Source: JABMNT01 sp048262255 (lineage in GTDB: Bacteria > Pseudomonadota > Alphaproteobacteria > Rhodospirillales > Casp-alpha2). Taken from it: DNA of 64,000 bases. Made by a program: the position numbers and the translations under genes. The stretch is from contig JBLXFH010000001.1 in assembly GCA_048262255.1 (NCBI GenBank), positions 496,001-560,000 on the forward strand. Direction: 5' to 3'. Of this stretch, positions 45,277 to 55,306 are shown piece after piece. Below the pieces are notes generated by a model. That model did no database searches and had not been told where the DNA came from. It saw only the letters and a list, made by a program, of their open reading frames with translations. Each line of letters begins with the position of its first letter. Position 1 is the first letter of the stretch.

Positions 45277-46608
45277 TCAGTCCGTGTTCGGGTGGCGCGC
45301 CAGATCAATGGGCAGGTATTGGGCCTCGATGATCTCTCGGAGGATGACATCGCGAACCTCTTCCGGGTCCAGTTTATGGGCGGCGATATTTTCCCGGGAA
45401 GCTTCAAGGATCGCATCCACATCCTGCATCTGCTTCAGGCGCTTGAACAGATCCGGCCGGTTGATACCGAGGCTTTCTCCAATCAGTTCCATGTAATTAA
45501 CGATCTCGAACGGCCACTCGCTTTCGTGCGCCACCAGTTCACGGTGATCGGCATGGAAAATCCCGGCAAACGTCGTCACCCCTGCCGCTTCCGCCTTGCG
45601 CAATCCGGACGCCAGATGCCGGTTGCGTTCATCGGGCATACCGTCCAGCGACGAGATCTGATACCCCATGCCCCGGTTGTCCAGATCGACGACGTGCAAA
45701 CCGGGGATCGCTTCCAGCAGTTCCACGATGCTCTCCACCACCCCGAAGGCACCGGAATATTCGTGCAGGGCAACGCGTTTGTTAACCGGGTTAACCATCA
45801 AGGGTTTGAGCTGTTCCAGATGCGCCGCCAGAAACACCGGTAACAGCTGGATATCCATCGTCGGCCCGGCTTTTTGGGCGGATGGCAGGGTTTCCGTAAA
45901 TTGCATCTGACAGGTCGGGCACCAGGAAACAACGGCCGATGCGCCGGTTTCCGAAAACCGCTCCAGCGTCCGCCCGGCCTGACGGCTGGCGTTGGCTGTG
46001 TCACCCGGACGCAGTTGCAGGATGCCGCAACAGTTGGCGGGCCCGCCATAAACCTCATAGGACAAACCGAGCCGGTCCAGCACATCCAGACAAAGCAGTC
46101 CGATATGCGGCGTTTTCAGCATGTTGCAGCCGGTATAAAAGATCATATCCGGTGAAGTTTGGCGCGCCGGATGCGACGATGGGCTCAGGCGTTCCATCAA
46201 CGCAGGTGACAATTGCAACCGCGACAGAACCCGCACCCCCCGGCTCATGGTCTTGAAAGCCGCCTTACCGGCGTTCCGCCGTTCCGGCTCGGGGTTTTCC
46301 GCCGACAGCGCCGCGCGGGCCATAACCAGCATGAAGCGTGGATTGATACCTTCTTCACAGACGCTCAGGCAGCGGCCGCTGCCACAACATTCTGTCGCCC
46401 AGCGCCGCGCTGTGTCCGGCCCCGGGTTGCCGCGCAGGATGTCCAAAACCCCCTTCGCCACGGCCTCCGGCTGAGAGACATCGGTGCCGGTGATCTGCGG
46501 CGTCGGACAGGCCCGCACACAGGCCCCGCACGCCGTGCAGGCATCAAGAATCTGACTTGTCCGCTCGGCAAGAGGTGCCTGCAGATGCTCAATGGCAGAG
46601 GTCATCAT
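45277..46608 (-). CDS. Fe-S protein with two CCG domains (heterodisulphide reductase-like)
   Basis: 443 residues. The N-terminus has the ferredoxin motif CTACGACVRACP. A second site reads CCGSGRCLSVCE: its third and fourth ligands fit, but the second position is Ser, with a Cys shifted by two, so the second cluster is atypical. The CCG-type segments are DMIFYTGCNM...GGPANCCG and VVSWCPTCQMQF. Relatives are GlpC, HdrB/HdrD and glycolate oxidase GlcF; no matching flavoprotein partner is nearby. The real electron donor is unknown. Confidence 0.82.
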   Translation of the reverse strand: MMTSAIEHLQAPLAERTSQILDACTACGACVRACPTPQITGTDVSQPEAVAKGVLDILRGNPGPDTARRWATECCGSGRCLSVCEEGINPRFMLVMARAALSAENPEPERRNAGKAAFKTMSRGVRVLSRLQLSPALMERLSPSSHPARQTSPDMIFYTGCNMLKTPHIGLLCLDVLDRLGLSYEVYGGPANCCGILQLRPGDTANASRQAGRTLERFSETGASAVVSWCPTCQMQFTETLPSAQKAGPTMDIQLLPVFLAAHLEQLKPLMVNPVNKRVALHEYSGAFGVVESIVELLEAIPGLHVVDLDNRGMGYQISSLDGMPDERNRHLASGLRKAEAAGVTTFAGIFHADHRELVAHESEWPFEIVNYMELIGESLGINRPDLFKRLKQMQDVDAILEASRENIAAHKLDPEEVRDVILREIIEAQYLPIDLARHPNTD

Positions 46609-46736
46609 CGTCCCTCAAGCTGTATCGGCCCGTTTCGGTTCGTATTTAATTAGCCGTAAGCCTGAAAAAAGTTCAATGGATATATTGTCTCCCGACAATT
46701 CCACAACGGCCAGCCAAGGTCTCGCCAGCACGCCGC

Positions 46737-47312
46737 CTAGTCGGCGAACGCCACCGCGTCATTTCCGTAATAGACCAGTTGCTCAAGCGGATATTCGTTG
46801 AGGATTTCATAGCGCGCGCCACTGCGGCCAAGGCGGCTCTGATAAAGATTGAAGCGATCGACGGTAAAGGGCGGGGTTGAGAAGGCGTTATTCATTTCCA
46901 GATATGGCCCGATATCCGGCATGGCGTTGGACTTGAAACGGCATAGAGTCACATGCGGTTTGTATTTGCGGGGCTCCGGCTGAAATCCGGCGCGCACGGC
47001 CGCCGCCTCCACCCGGTCGCGCAAGGCGCTGACGGTATGCCCGTCTTCCAGCCCGGCCCATAGCATACGCAGATGGCCGCGCCGCTCGAAGGTGCCGATG
47101 CCCCTGAGGCTCACGTCAAACTCGGGAAACCGGATGGCCGCCAGCTCCGTGTGCAGATCATCGGCTTCACCGCGCCCAACCTCACCAACGAATCGCAGTG
47201 TGATATGCATGCTTTCCGGTTCAACCCACCGGGTCCCTGCGATGCCGCCGGATATTCCGGCAAGGGCGGTTCTGATCTCGATCGACAAAGGCAGAGCGAT
47301 AAACAGACGCAT
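46737..47312 (-). CDS. thpR: RNA 2',3'-cyclic phosphodiesterase (2H family)
   Basis: 191 residues with the two HxT motifs of the 2H superfamily: HITLRFVGEV near residue 37 and HVTLCRFK near 130. They give the active site that opens 2',3'-cyclic phosphate ends. The start RLFIALPL is typical of LigT/ThpR. GGAG lies upstream of the ATG. It lies downstream of the FIST gene on the same strand. Confidence 0.92.
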   Translation of the reverse strand: MRLFIALPLSIEIRTALAGISGGIAGTRWVEPESMHITLRFVGEVGRGEADDLHTELAAIRFPEFDVSLRGIGTFERRGHLRMLWAGLEDGHTVSALRDRVEAAAVRAGFQPEPRKYKPHVTLCRFKSNAMPDIGPYLEMNNAFSTPPFTVDRFNLYQSRLGRSGARYEILNEYPLEQLVYYGNDAVAFAD

Positions 47313-47352
47313 GTGGGACTCCGTTCAAACGGGGCGGCTATCGGTTATTGTT

Positions 47353-48510
47353 TTACACAAACAGACAAAGAACGCCCGTATATCCATATAACCGATTGTT
47401 GGAAATTTCGCCATTACCAAAAAACCCGACCAGCGGAAAATCACCAAGAGCGCGGGCCAGAATGGCCATTTCTGCACCTTCGTCACCGAACAGACTGGGG
47501 CCACGGGCGACGCAGGAAAAATACAGGCCGCCACGCGGTTCCCCCGGCAGGCGGCGTTTGATATGGGCCGCCATGCGCATCAGGTCTTCCTCTGCCGACT
47601 TCGGGTCGCGCCGGACAAACATTACTGAATCGCCCGGCTGCGGCGCCCCGGCCACTGCAATCCAGCCGTGTTCCGGATCAACGCCCAACAGATTTCGGAC
47701 CACATAATCGCCCATATCGGAACCACTGATCGGAAAGGCTGCGTGGATATAGCCATCGACCCGCGCCAGATCACGGGCCAGCAGTTCGCCGATATCTTCC
47801 TTGAAAACGTCAAGCGCCGGGCGCCCATCCAAACTCATGACAACACCGTCACGAACGTCCGTGATACGACGCGTCGGGCCAACCGGTGTGCAACCCTGAC
47901 TGAGCCCGGTCGCAACCTCGATATCGGGGGCGAACAAAACGCCCGACACCCCGCCCTGGGTCACCGTCTCTGCCACCTGAAACGCGCTACTGCGCGATGC
48001 CGCCAACCCGCCCACCAGAAACCCCGGCGTATCGAGCGCCAGGTTTTCAATGTCCATGGACACGTCTTCAATCAATTCGGCGATTTGCGGATTGTAGGGG
48101 TCGCCATGGATGACACCAAACGGCGGCATGGCCTGACGCGACCATTGGTGTTGTTCTTCGGGAATTTCATCAACCCCGGTCTGGATGGTTGGCAACACCC
48201 GAAAAGAGTCTTGCGGCAACTGCGCCACCATGACGGCAACTCCGGCGCGCCCGAACACCTCATTCCGCCCGGCGCAAATGCCAATGCCGGTACTGCCGAC
48301 CCAATGATCAATCCCGGATTTCTGTTTCAGATAGGTCAGAATGCTCGACAGGTCATCGGCGACGGCGTCGGTGACGTAGATGAAAGCCAGCCACGCATTA
48401 CCGGCGGCAAGCGACGGCAGCGGCAAAAGCTGCTCCTCAATCTCCCGCGCAATGGCGACCCACTCCGAGGCCTGCGATAAGGCTAACCTGAATTGGGAAA
48501 TACCGGTCAT
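47353..48510 (-). CDS. FIST-domain sensor protein
   Basis: 385 residues. The FIST_N part (WVGSTGIGICAGRNEVF, GFLVGGLAASRS) is followed by FIST_C with the DPEHG...VAGAPQPGDSVMFVRRD region. FIST proteins are thought to bind small ligands such as amino acids and signal to partner proteins. No chemoreceptor or cyclase is adjacent, so its partner is unclear. Contains a LLGVDPEHGWIAVAG motif. Confidence 0.85.
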   Translation of the reverse strand: MTGISQFRLALSQASEWVAIAREIEEQLLPLPSLAAGNAWLAFIYVTDAVADDLSSILTYLKQKSGIDHWVGSTGIGICAGRNEVFGRAGVAVMVAQLPQDSFRVLPTIQTGVDEIPEEQHQWSRQAMPPFGVIHGDPYNPQIAELIEDVSMDIENLALDTPGFLVGGLAASRSSAFQVAETVTQGGVSGVLFAPDIEVATGLSQGCTPVGPTRRITDVRDGVVMSLDGRPALDVFKEDIGELLARDLARVDGYIHAAFPISGSDMGDYVVRNLLGVDPEHGWIAVAGAPQPGDSVMFVRRDPKSAEEDLMRMAAHIKRRLPGEPRGGLYFSCVARGPSLFGDEGAEMAILARALGDFPLVGFFGNGEISNNRLYGYTGVLCLFV

Positions 48511-48582
48511 GGGTGTTGATATCCTTTTCCGCTACGCCCCGAACTTTTCGAGTCTATCCTATTCCTGTCGGCCACACCTATC

Positions 48583-49284
48583 CTAATCTGTGATTTGAGA
48601 AATCAGGTTCTTTACGGGTGCAAGCAGATTTTCCACGATGATCGCCACGCCCTGTTCATTGGGGTGGATGCCATCATCCTGATTCAGCGCCGGGTCCCCG
48701 ACCACACCTTCCAGAAAAAACGGATAAATCGCTACGCCGTGCTTATCAGCCAGATCGGGGTATATCCGGTTGAACTCCGCTCCGTATTCAGAACCCAGAT
48801 TGGGTGGCGCCAGCATACCGGTCAGGAGAACCGCCATCTCGCGGTCCCGGGCTCTGGTAATGATGGCATCCAGATTGGCGAAGGTCTGGCGGGGATCCAG
48901 CCCCCGCAAACCGTCATTGGCGCCAAGCTCGAGGATCAGCCCTTCCGGGTCTCCGGCCACGGCCCAGTCGAAACGCGACAGCCCCCCGGCGGACGTGTCG
49001 CCGGAAACGCCGCCATTGACGATCACCACATCCAGTCCGTCTGAGCGCAAAGCTTTTTCCAGTTGCGCCGGGACCGACTGGCCCTTGACCAGCCCATAGC
49101 CGGCACTCAGGCTATCGCCCAGCATCAGAATTTTGACCGGTTCCGCTGCCGCTGGCGTAAAGCCGAGACAGGAGATCAATGCCAGCACCAGCGCTGTATT
49201 GAAAAGCCCGCGCCACAGACCATATAAAGAAGATTGCCGTTCACAACGACAACCGGAAAGATTTTTTAATAATAAAATGACCAT
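48583..49284 (-). CDS. tesA: SGNH-hydrolase arylesterase / thioesterase TesA
   Basis: About 233 residues from the ATG at 49284. After a long hydrophobic N-terminus (signal peptide, about 25-45) come block I GDSLSAGYGL with nucleophile Ser, block III GGVSGDTS, LELGANDGLRG and the C-terminal DGIHPN with the catalytic Asp/His. The gene is divergent from the YbbA-like ATPase, and the two 5' ends overlap by eight bases, the same arrangement as in E. coli. Confidence 0.92.
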   Translation of the reverse strand: MVILLLKNLSGCRCERQSSLYGLWRGLFNTALVLALISCLGFTPAAAEPVKILMLGDSLSAGYGLVKGQSVPAQLEKALRSDGLDVVIVNGGVSGDTSAGGLSRFDWAVAGDPEGLILELGANDGLRGLDPRQTFANLDAIITRARDREMAVLLTGMLAPPNLGSEYGAEFNRIYPDLADKHGVAIYPFFLEGVVGDPALNQDDGIHPNEQGVAIIVENLLAPVKNLISQITD

Positions 49285-50002
49285 ACCCCATTCTTTAGAA
49301 CCTGCCCTCAAACTTCAAGACGTGCATTTACAATTAAATAGCGACGCCGGACCTGTGCATATCCTGCGTGGCCTTAATCTGGAAATTGGCCGTGGCGAGA
49401 CGGTGGGTGTGATCGGGCCTTCGGGCTCCGGCAAAACATCGTTTTTGATGATTTCCGCAGGCCTTGAAACCACCACGTCGGGCAGCGTAACCGCCTGTGG
49501 AACAGATTTTTCCGGTCTCAACGAAGACCGTCTGGCAGCCTTCCGGCGCGATCATATCGGTATCGTGTTCCAGAATTTTCATCTGGTTCCCTCGATGACG
49601 GCGCTTGAGAACGTCGCCCTGCCCATGGAATTTGCCGGACGAAGCGGCGCTTTTGAACATGCCCAAAAAGAACTGGAAGCGGTCGGTCTGGGCCATCGTA
49701 TACACCATTATCCGGGCCAACTGTCGGGTGGCGAGCAGCAACGCGTCGCCCTGGCCCGGGCGTTTGTTACAGAACCGGAAATTCTTCTGGCCGACGAACC
49801 CACTGGCAGCCTTGATCAGGCCACTGGCGAGCAGGTCATGCAAATGCTGTTCGATCTTCAGGATCGCTACGGCACCACACTGATTCTGGTTACGCACGCC
49901 CCCGATCTTGCAGCCCGCTGCTCTCGCCTGATCAAGCTGGCCGATGGTGAAGTGGTCAGCGACAACCACCCCTCCGCCCCTGAAATCGCCGCCCATGGGT
50001 GA
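49277..50002 (+). CDS. ABC transporter ATPase (YbbA/LolD-like)
   Basis: 241 residues from the ATG at 49277. Walker A GPSGSGKT, signature LSGGEQQRVALARAF and Walker B ILLADEPT are intact. It resembles YbbA, the partner of the FtsX-type permease encoded next, whose start lies eight bases inside this gene. Together they form a MacB-like, energy-dependent membrane or lipoprotein-handling transporter of unresolved substrate. Confidence 0.92.
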   Translation: MTIPHSLEPALKLQDVHLQLNSDAGPVHILRGLNLEIGRGETVGVIGPSGSGKTSFLMISAGLETTTSGSVTACGTDFSGLNEDRLAAFRRDHIGIVFQNFHLVPSMTALENVALPMEFAGRSGAFEHAQKELEAVGLGHRIHHYPGQLSGGEQQRVALARAFVTEPEILLADEPTGSLDQATGEQVMQMLFDLQDRYGTTLILVTHAPDLAARCSRLIKLADGEVVSDNHPSAPEIAAHG

Positions 50003-52526
50003 TCTTGCCTTGAGCTGGCGGCTGGCGCGGCGCGACCTGCGTGGCGGTTTTGGCCGCTTTCGCATTTTTCTGGCCTGTCTGATTCTCGGGGTCGCGGCGA
50101 TCACCGCTGTCGGCAATCTGAGTGAATCCGTGCTGGGCGGTCTCAGTGCCGACGGCAAAAAGCTGCTGGGTGGTGATATTGATTTGCGCCTTATGCAACG
50201 ACCGGCGGAGGCCGAGCAACTGGCCTATCTGAAAACCCAGGCTCAGGCGCTTACCCAGTCCATCACCCTGCGCGCCATGACCCGCCCGGCAGACAGCCGC
50301 GAGCGCCGAGCCATGGTCGAACTTAAGGCCGTTGATAACGCCTATCCGCTGGTCGGCCAACTCCAAACCGACCCGCCCGGACCGCTTGCCGATGTTTATG
50401 CCTTTCGGGACGGTGCCTGGGGCGCAATGGCGGACCCCAATCTGCTGACCCGGTTGAAACTGCAGCGCGGCGACCGCATTCGGCTTGGCGATATCACCCT
50501 CGAAATCCGCCGTCTGATCACACTCGAGCCGGACCGGGTCGCCAGCGTTTTCAGCCTTGGCCCACGCCTGATGGTTCATCTCGACGCCCTTGATGCTTCC
50601 GGCCTTGTCCAGCCGGGCAGCCAGTTGCGATACCATTACAAACTGACCCTACCCACCGGCACCCGCAGCGAAAGCTGGCAGCAATCACTTGCCGAAACAT
50701 TTCCGAAAGCCGGCTGGCGACTGCGCACACCGGAAGAGGCGGCCCCCGGCATCAAACGCTTTCTCGAACGCATGACCTTGTTTCTATCGTTCACCGGACT
50801 CACCGTGCTTCTGGTTGGTGGGCTTGGCATCACCGGTGCCGTGCGCAGTTATCTGGAGACAAAAACCGAAACCATCGCCACTTTCAAATGCCTGGGCGCT
50901 CCGGGCCATCTGGTGTTCAGCATTTACATGATGCAAATTCTGCTGATCGGCAGCATTGGCATCGCGGCAGGCCTTGTCTTTGGCGGCGGCGCACCGGTTG
51001 TACTGCTGGAACTGATCGGCAGCCAGTTGCCGGTGCAGCCTGTGATCGGGGTCTTTTGGGCGCCAACAGCCATTGCCGCCCTGTTCGGCTTTCTTGCCAC
51101 TGTGACTTTTGCGCTGTGGCCCTTGGGCCGGGCCCGCGATGTCAGCGCCGCCCAATTGTTCCGCTTCAGTCTCGACACCCACAGCCGACGCCCCCGCAAG
51201 GTCTATCTGCTGGCTATGGGGCTGGGCATGGGGTTGCTGGCGCTCTGCACCTATCTCACGTCAACCGACCGCTATTTTTCCCTGTGGTTCATTGTCGGTG
51301 TTTTGTTGACACTCCTGTTTCTGCGGTTCGGCGCCTATCTGATCATGCAGGCGGCGCGCAAGTGGAAGCCGGAAGGCAATGCGCTATGGCGTATGGTGCA
51401 AACCAATCTGCACCGGCCGGGCACACCAACCCCCAATATCGTCGTCTCCCTCGGCCTTGGTCTCAGCGTGCTGGTCGCCATCGGCCTGATCGAAGGCAAC
51501 ATGAGCCGCCAGATTTCGGAACGCCTGCCCGAGCGGGCGCCGGCCTTTTTCTTTCTCGATATCCAGCCCGATCAGGTGGCCGCTTTTGATGCTGCAGTCA
51601 CCAGCGTCAAGGGTGCCGGCGACTACAAACGCGTGCCCAGCCTGCGTGGTCGCATTGTCACCATTAACGGCACCCCCGTTGAAGACGCCGACGTCGCACC
51701 GGAAAGCCAGTGGGCGATCCGTGGCGACCGTGCCCTGACCTATGCGGCGCTTAAGGAAGAAGTCGCATCCGACGTGACACAAGGCGAATGGTGGCCGGCC
51801 ACCTATAACGGTCCGCCGCTGATTTCACTCGATGCCGGACTGGCGCGGGGCTTTAAGGTGGGCCTTGGCGACAGCCTGACCCTGAACGTACTGGGTCGCG
51901 AAATTACCGCCGAGATCGCCAGTTTGCGCGAGATTGACTGGCGAAGCCTGCAGTTTGATTTCGCCATCGTTTTTTCTCCTGGCATCCTGGAGGGCGCGCC
52001 GCACAGTCATATTGCTGCCATTGAAGCGACGCCGGAGGCGGAAGACGCGGTCGAACGCGCCGCCACCGACACCTTTTCAAACATCTCCGCCATCCGGGTG
52101 CGCGAAGCGTTACAGGCGGCAGCCACCATCCTTTCGGGCATTGGTGCTGCGGTTAAGGGCACGGCGGCTCTGACCCTGGTAGCCGGGCTCATCGTGCTGG
52201 CCGGCATTATGGCGTCGGAACACCGCAGGCGGGTTTATGAAGCGGTGGTTTTCAAGGTGCTGGGCGCCGGATCGCGCCGGGTTCTCAAAATCTATATGCT
52301 GGAATATGGCCTTCTGGGGGGGCTGACCGGGCTGGTCGCAGCGGGCATCGGGACCCTGACCGCCTGGGCTGTGATCACATTTCTGATGCGTGCCGAATGG
52401 ATTTTCCTGCCCAACATCGTCTTGATGACGGTTGTATTATGCGTTCTGATGACCATGCTGGTTGGGCTGGTCGGCACATGGCGGGTCCTCGGTCAAAAGG
52501 CCAGTCCGCACTTACGCAACGAATAA
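49995..52526 (+). CDS. FtsX-like ABC permease (YbbP)
   Basis: About 843 residues from the ATG at 49995. One N-terminal helix, a large periplasmic part, a FtsX_permease four-helix unit around residue 260-400, another periplasmic region, and a second FtsX_permease unit at the C-terminus (AALTLVAGLIVLAGIMASEHRRRVYEAVV). This duplicated layout is the YbbP type. Its ATPase is the upstream gene. Substrate unknown. Confidence 0.92.
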   Translation: MGDLALSWRLARRDLRGGFGRFRIFLACLILGVAAITAVGNLSESVLGGLSADGKKLLGGDIDLRLMQRPAEAEQLAYLKTQAQALTQSITLRAMTRPADSRERRAMVELKAVDNAYPLVGQLQTDPPGPLADVYAFRDGAWGAMADPNLLTRLKLQRGDRIRLGDITLEIRRLITLEPDRVASVFSLGPRLMVHLDALDASGLVQPGSQLRYHYKLTLPTGTRSESWQQSLAETFPKAGWRLRTPEEAAPGIKRFLERMTLFLSFTGLTVLLVGGLGITGAVRSYLETKTETIATFKCLGAPGHLVFSIYMMQILLIGSIGIAAGLVFGGGAPVVLLELIGSQLPVQPVIGVFWAPTAIAALFGFLATVTFALWPLGRARDVSAAQLFRFSLDTHSRRPRKVYLLAMGLGMGLLALCTYLTSTDRYFSLWFIVGVLLTLLFLRFGAYLIMQAARKWKPEGNALWRMVQTNLHRPGTPTPNIVVSLGLGLSVLVAIGLIEGNMSRQISERLPERAPAFFFLDIQPDQVAAFDAAVTSVKGAGDYKRVPSLRGRIVTINGTPVEDADVAPESQWAIRGDRALTYAALKEEVASDVTQGEWWPATYNGPPLISLDAGLARGFKVGLGDSLTLNVLGREITAEIASLREIDWRSLQFDFAIVFSPGILEGAPHSHIAAIEATPEAEDAVERAATDTFSNISAIRVREALQAAATILSGIGAAVKGTAALTLVAGLIVLAGIMASEHRRRVYEAVVFKVLGAGSRRVLKIYMLEYGLLGGLTGLVAAGIGTLTAWAVITFLMRAEWIFLPNIVLMTVVLCVLMTMLVGLVGTWRVLGQKASPHLRNE

Positions 52527-52658
52527 AGACACCCTGATAACAGGTTTGTGAAATTCGCCTGTTTTGCGTGCGGTTCCACTTGATTTCATTTCAGTTCCTG
52601 CCATATTTAGACACACAATAGGGTTTGTCCTATATAACGGATTTATAAGGAGTTTCCG

Positions 52659-53393
52659 ATGGCGAGTGGACCTGACAATCGTTTCACCCTACGCACCCAG
52701 CAAATGACGGGCGCCGAAGCGGCGAACGCTCAGATTGATGTGGGCCTGCGCGAGTACATGCTCAAAGTCTATAACTACATGGCAGTTGCCCTGGGGTTGA
52801 CCGGAGCCGTTGCCTACGCGACGTCAACGTCGCAAGCCATGATGTCGGCCATTTATGGCACACCCTTGCAATGGGTCGTCATGCTGGCCCCGCTTGGCCT
52901 CGTGTTCTTCCTGAGTGCCCGCATCAACCACATGAAAGCCGCAACGGCACAGACCGTTTTCTGGGTCTATTCCGGTCTCGTTGGCCTGTCGATCAGTTAT
53001 ATTTTCATGGTCTATACGGGCGCCAGCATTACCCGGGTGTTTTTCATTACTGCGGGTGCTTTTGCCGGTCTCAGCCTGTATGGCTACACCACCAAGCGCG
53101 ACCTGTCGGGCATGGGCTCCTTTCTGGTCATGGGTCTGATCGGCCTGATCATTGCCAGCGTTGTTAACATCTTCCTGGAAAGCTCGGCCATGCAGTTTGT
53201 CATTTCGGTCATTGGCGTGCTGATTTTCGCCGGCCTGACCGCCTATGACACGCAAGCCATCAAGGCCATCTACCATGAGGCCGACGGCTCTGAAACCCAT
53301 GAGAAGAAAGCCATTATGGGTGCGTTGCGCTTGTATCTGGATTTCCTCAACATGTTCCTGATGCTGCTGCACCTGTTTGGCAATCGTGAATAA
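52659..53393 (+). CDS. Bax inhibitor-1 / YccA family protein
   Basis: 244 residues with seven hydrophobic helices. The ANAQIDVGLREYMLKVYNYMA start, the GLTAYDTQAIKAIYHEA region and the short basic C-terminus fit the BI-1 (YccA/YbhL) family of membrane proteins proposed to affect proton or calcium flux or FtsH. ATG with AAGGAG upstream. Followed at once by a strong terminator. Confidence 0.9.
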   Translation: MASGPDNRFTLRTQQMTGAEAANAQIDVGLREYMLKVYNYMAVALGLTGAVAYATSTSQAMMSAIYGTPLQWVVMLAPLGLVFFLSARINHMKAATAQTVFWVYSGLVGLSISYIFMVYTGASITRVFFITAGAFAGLSLYGYTTKRDLSGMGSFLVMGLIGLIIASVVNIFLESSAMQFVISVIGVLIFAGLTAYDTQAIKAIYHEADGSETHEKKAIMGALRLYLDFLNMFLMLLHLFGNRE

Positions 53394-53414
53394 ACGAACG
53401 TCTCATAAATAAAG

Positions 53415-53449
53415 AAAAAGCCGCTCCGGGGTTCCGGGGCGGCTTTTTT
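53415..53449. terminator. Bidirectional intrinsic terminator
   Basis: AAAAAGCCGCTCCGG pairs with CCGGGGCGGCTTTTT around GGTT, with one G-T pair, leaving A and T runs on both sides. It lies between two convergent genes and should stop both the BI-1 and the hydroxyacid dehydrogenase messages. Confidence 0.93.
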
Positions 53450-53468
53450 AATGGCGCATCGGCGGGCT

Positions 53469-54431
53469 TCAGACCAGTCGGTCACCTGGCTCCCGACCGG
53501 CGAAATAGGCATCCAGATTATCCAGCGCGCGAAAGCCCATGGCGTTGCGGGTCTCGACCGTTGCCGAGCCGATATGCGGCAGCAGAAAGGCATTGGGCAG
53601 ATCAATATAACCGGGGTTGAGGTTGGGCTCACCATCAAACACATCCAGCCCGGCGGCCGCCACCCGGCCTGACTTCAGCGCTGCGATCAGATCTTCGTCA
53701 TTGATAATACCGCCCCGCGCCGTGTTGATGATTACCGGGTTTTCCGGCATCAATGCGATGGTTTCCGTATTGATCAGTTTCGCCGTCTCCGGTGTCATCT
53801 CGCAATGCAGCGACAGAAAATCGGATATCTTCAACAGGTCCCGGGCCGTTTCATGATAAGTGGCGTCACCCTCCAGATCGGCAGGCAGGCGATTGCGGTT
53901 GTGATAATGGATCTCCATACCCAAGGCCCGGGCCCGCGTGGCCATGGCGCGTCCGATGCGGCCCATACCGATAATGCCCAAACGCTTGCCGGTCGGCTGA
54001 ATGCCGAGCAGGCGGGTTGGGCTCCAGCCTTTCCATTGGCCCTTTACCACCATCTCGAAGGATTCTCGGGCTCGCCGCGCCGCTGCCAGCAACAATAGCA
54101 ATGCCGTATCCGCCGTGGCGTCGGTCAGAATGTCCGGTGTATTGGCGACGATCAGCCCCTTTGCCTGCGCCGCTTGCGTATCCACATGCTCATAACCGAC
54201 GGAAAAGGTGGCGATGATTTTCAGGCGCTCCGGCAATTTGGTAATCACCTCCGCCGAAAACTTATTCGTTGACGAAATCAATGCCCCGTCAAAGCCCTGC
54301 ATCTGAGCAACCAGTTCGTCACCATTGGCGGCCACGTCAAATTCCACCACTTCCGCATCATAATCGCGCTTCGCCCGTTCGATTACGGCCTGGGGATAAT
54401 GGCGGGTCAAAATTATTCTGGGTTTGGGCAT
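53469..54431 (-). CDS. D-2-hydroxyacid dehydrogenase (glyoxylate/hydroxypyruvate reductase type)
   Basis: 320 residues from the ATG at 54431, preceded by AAAGGAG. NAD-binding motif LGIIGMGRIGRAMA, NTARGGIINDEDLI and LPHIGSAT with the catalytic His are present. The GYEHVDTQAA segment is the usual early helix. It has no SerA regulatory domain. Substrate likely glyoxylate or hydroxypyruvate. It lies next to an SDR gene on the same strand. Confidence 0.9.
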   Translation of the reverse strand: MPKPRIILTRHYPQAVIERAKRDYDAEVVEFDVAANGDELVAQMQGFDGALISSTNKFSAEVITKLPERLKIIATFSVGYEHVDTQAAQAKGLIVANTPDILTDATADTALLLLLAAARRARESFEMVVKGQWKGWSPTRLLGIQPTGKRLGIIGMGRIGRAMATRARALGMEIHYHNRNRLPADLEGDATYHETARDLLKISDFLSLHCEMTPETAKLINTETIALMPENPVIINTARGGIINDEDLIAALKSGRVAAAGLDVFDGEPNLNPGYIDLPNAFLLPHIGSATVETRNAMGFRALDNLDAYFAGREPGDRLV

Positions 54432-54453
54432 GGGAACTCCTTTTTTTATACAC

Positions 54454-55197
54454 TTATATACAGCGGCCGCCGTCAACTTCCATGCAGACGCCGGTTACGA
54501 ACTCGGCCTCGTCGGAGGCAAAATACAACGCCGCATTGGCGATATCCCTCGGTGTCGACATTCGTCCGAGCGGGATGGTCGAAATAAACTTCTCACGCAA
54601 AGCCGGCGTGTCTTCACCGCCCATAAACTCCCTCAATAAACCAGTCGCTCCGATCACCGGATTAATGGCGTTAACGCGAATTTTGTCTTTTGCCAGCTCT
54701 GCCGCCATGGATTTGGTCAGAGTGACAACGGCACCCTTCGATCCGTTGTACCAGGTCAGGCCGGGGCGTGGACTAACCGCCGCCGTTGATGCCGTATTGA
54801 TGATAACGCCTCCTTTTTCCTGCATGACCGGCACCGCATGGATGGCGGCGAGATAAATGCTTTTCACATTGACGGCGTAAATCCGGTCAAACACGTCTTC
54901 CGGAACGTCCAGCATCGGCATGTTGCGTTGTGCAATACCGGCGTTGTTGACCAGAACATCAATCCCGCCAAATTCATCCACGGCCCTTTGCACCATGGCC
55001 CGAACCTGCAGGTTATCACTGACATCCACCTTGCAGAACACCGCACCATCGATTTCACCAGCGACCCGCTTGCCGTTTTCTTCATGGATATCGGCAATCA
55101 GAACCCGCGCACCTTCTTCGGCAAAACGGCGGGCGATGCCTTCTCCAAAACCGGAAGCCGCACCTGTAACAATGGTTGATTTTCCTGCAAGACGCAT
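54454..55197 (-). CDS. Short-chain dehydrogenase/reductase
   Basis: 247 residues from the ATG at 55197, with GGAAGGAAA upstream. Classical SDR: cofactor motif TGAASGFGEGIA, the NNAGIA loop, and the active-site YNGSK in SPRPGLTWYNGSKGAV with Ser, Tyr and Lys. The substrate is unknown. It ends 22 bases before the dehydrogenase gene downstream and is likely cotranscribed with it. Confidence 0.9.
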   Translation of the reverse strand: MRLAGKSTIVTGAASGFGEGIARRFAEEGARVLIADIHEENGKRVAGEIDGAVFCKVDVSDNLQVRAMVQRAVDEFGGIDVLVNNAGIAQRNMPMLDVPEDVFDRIYAVNVKSIYLAAIHAVPVMQEKGGVIINTASTAAVSPRPGLTWYNGSKGAVVTLTKSMAAELAKDKIRVNAINPVIGATGLLREFMGGEDTPALREKFISTIPLGRMSTPRDIANAALYFASDEAEFVTGVCMEVDGGRCI

Positions 55198-55306
55198 GGC
55201 GTTTCCTTCCCTTCTGGGTCTGTATGGCCTTCGGTTATATACCTTAACCCGACTCCTACTGCGGACACCGCCGGGGTGCAAGGGCCATTTCTCTACACCA
55301 CCACAT

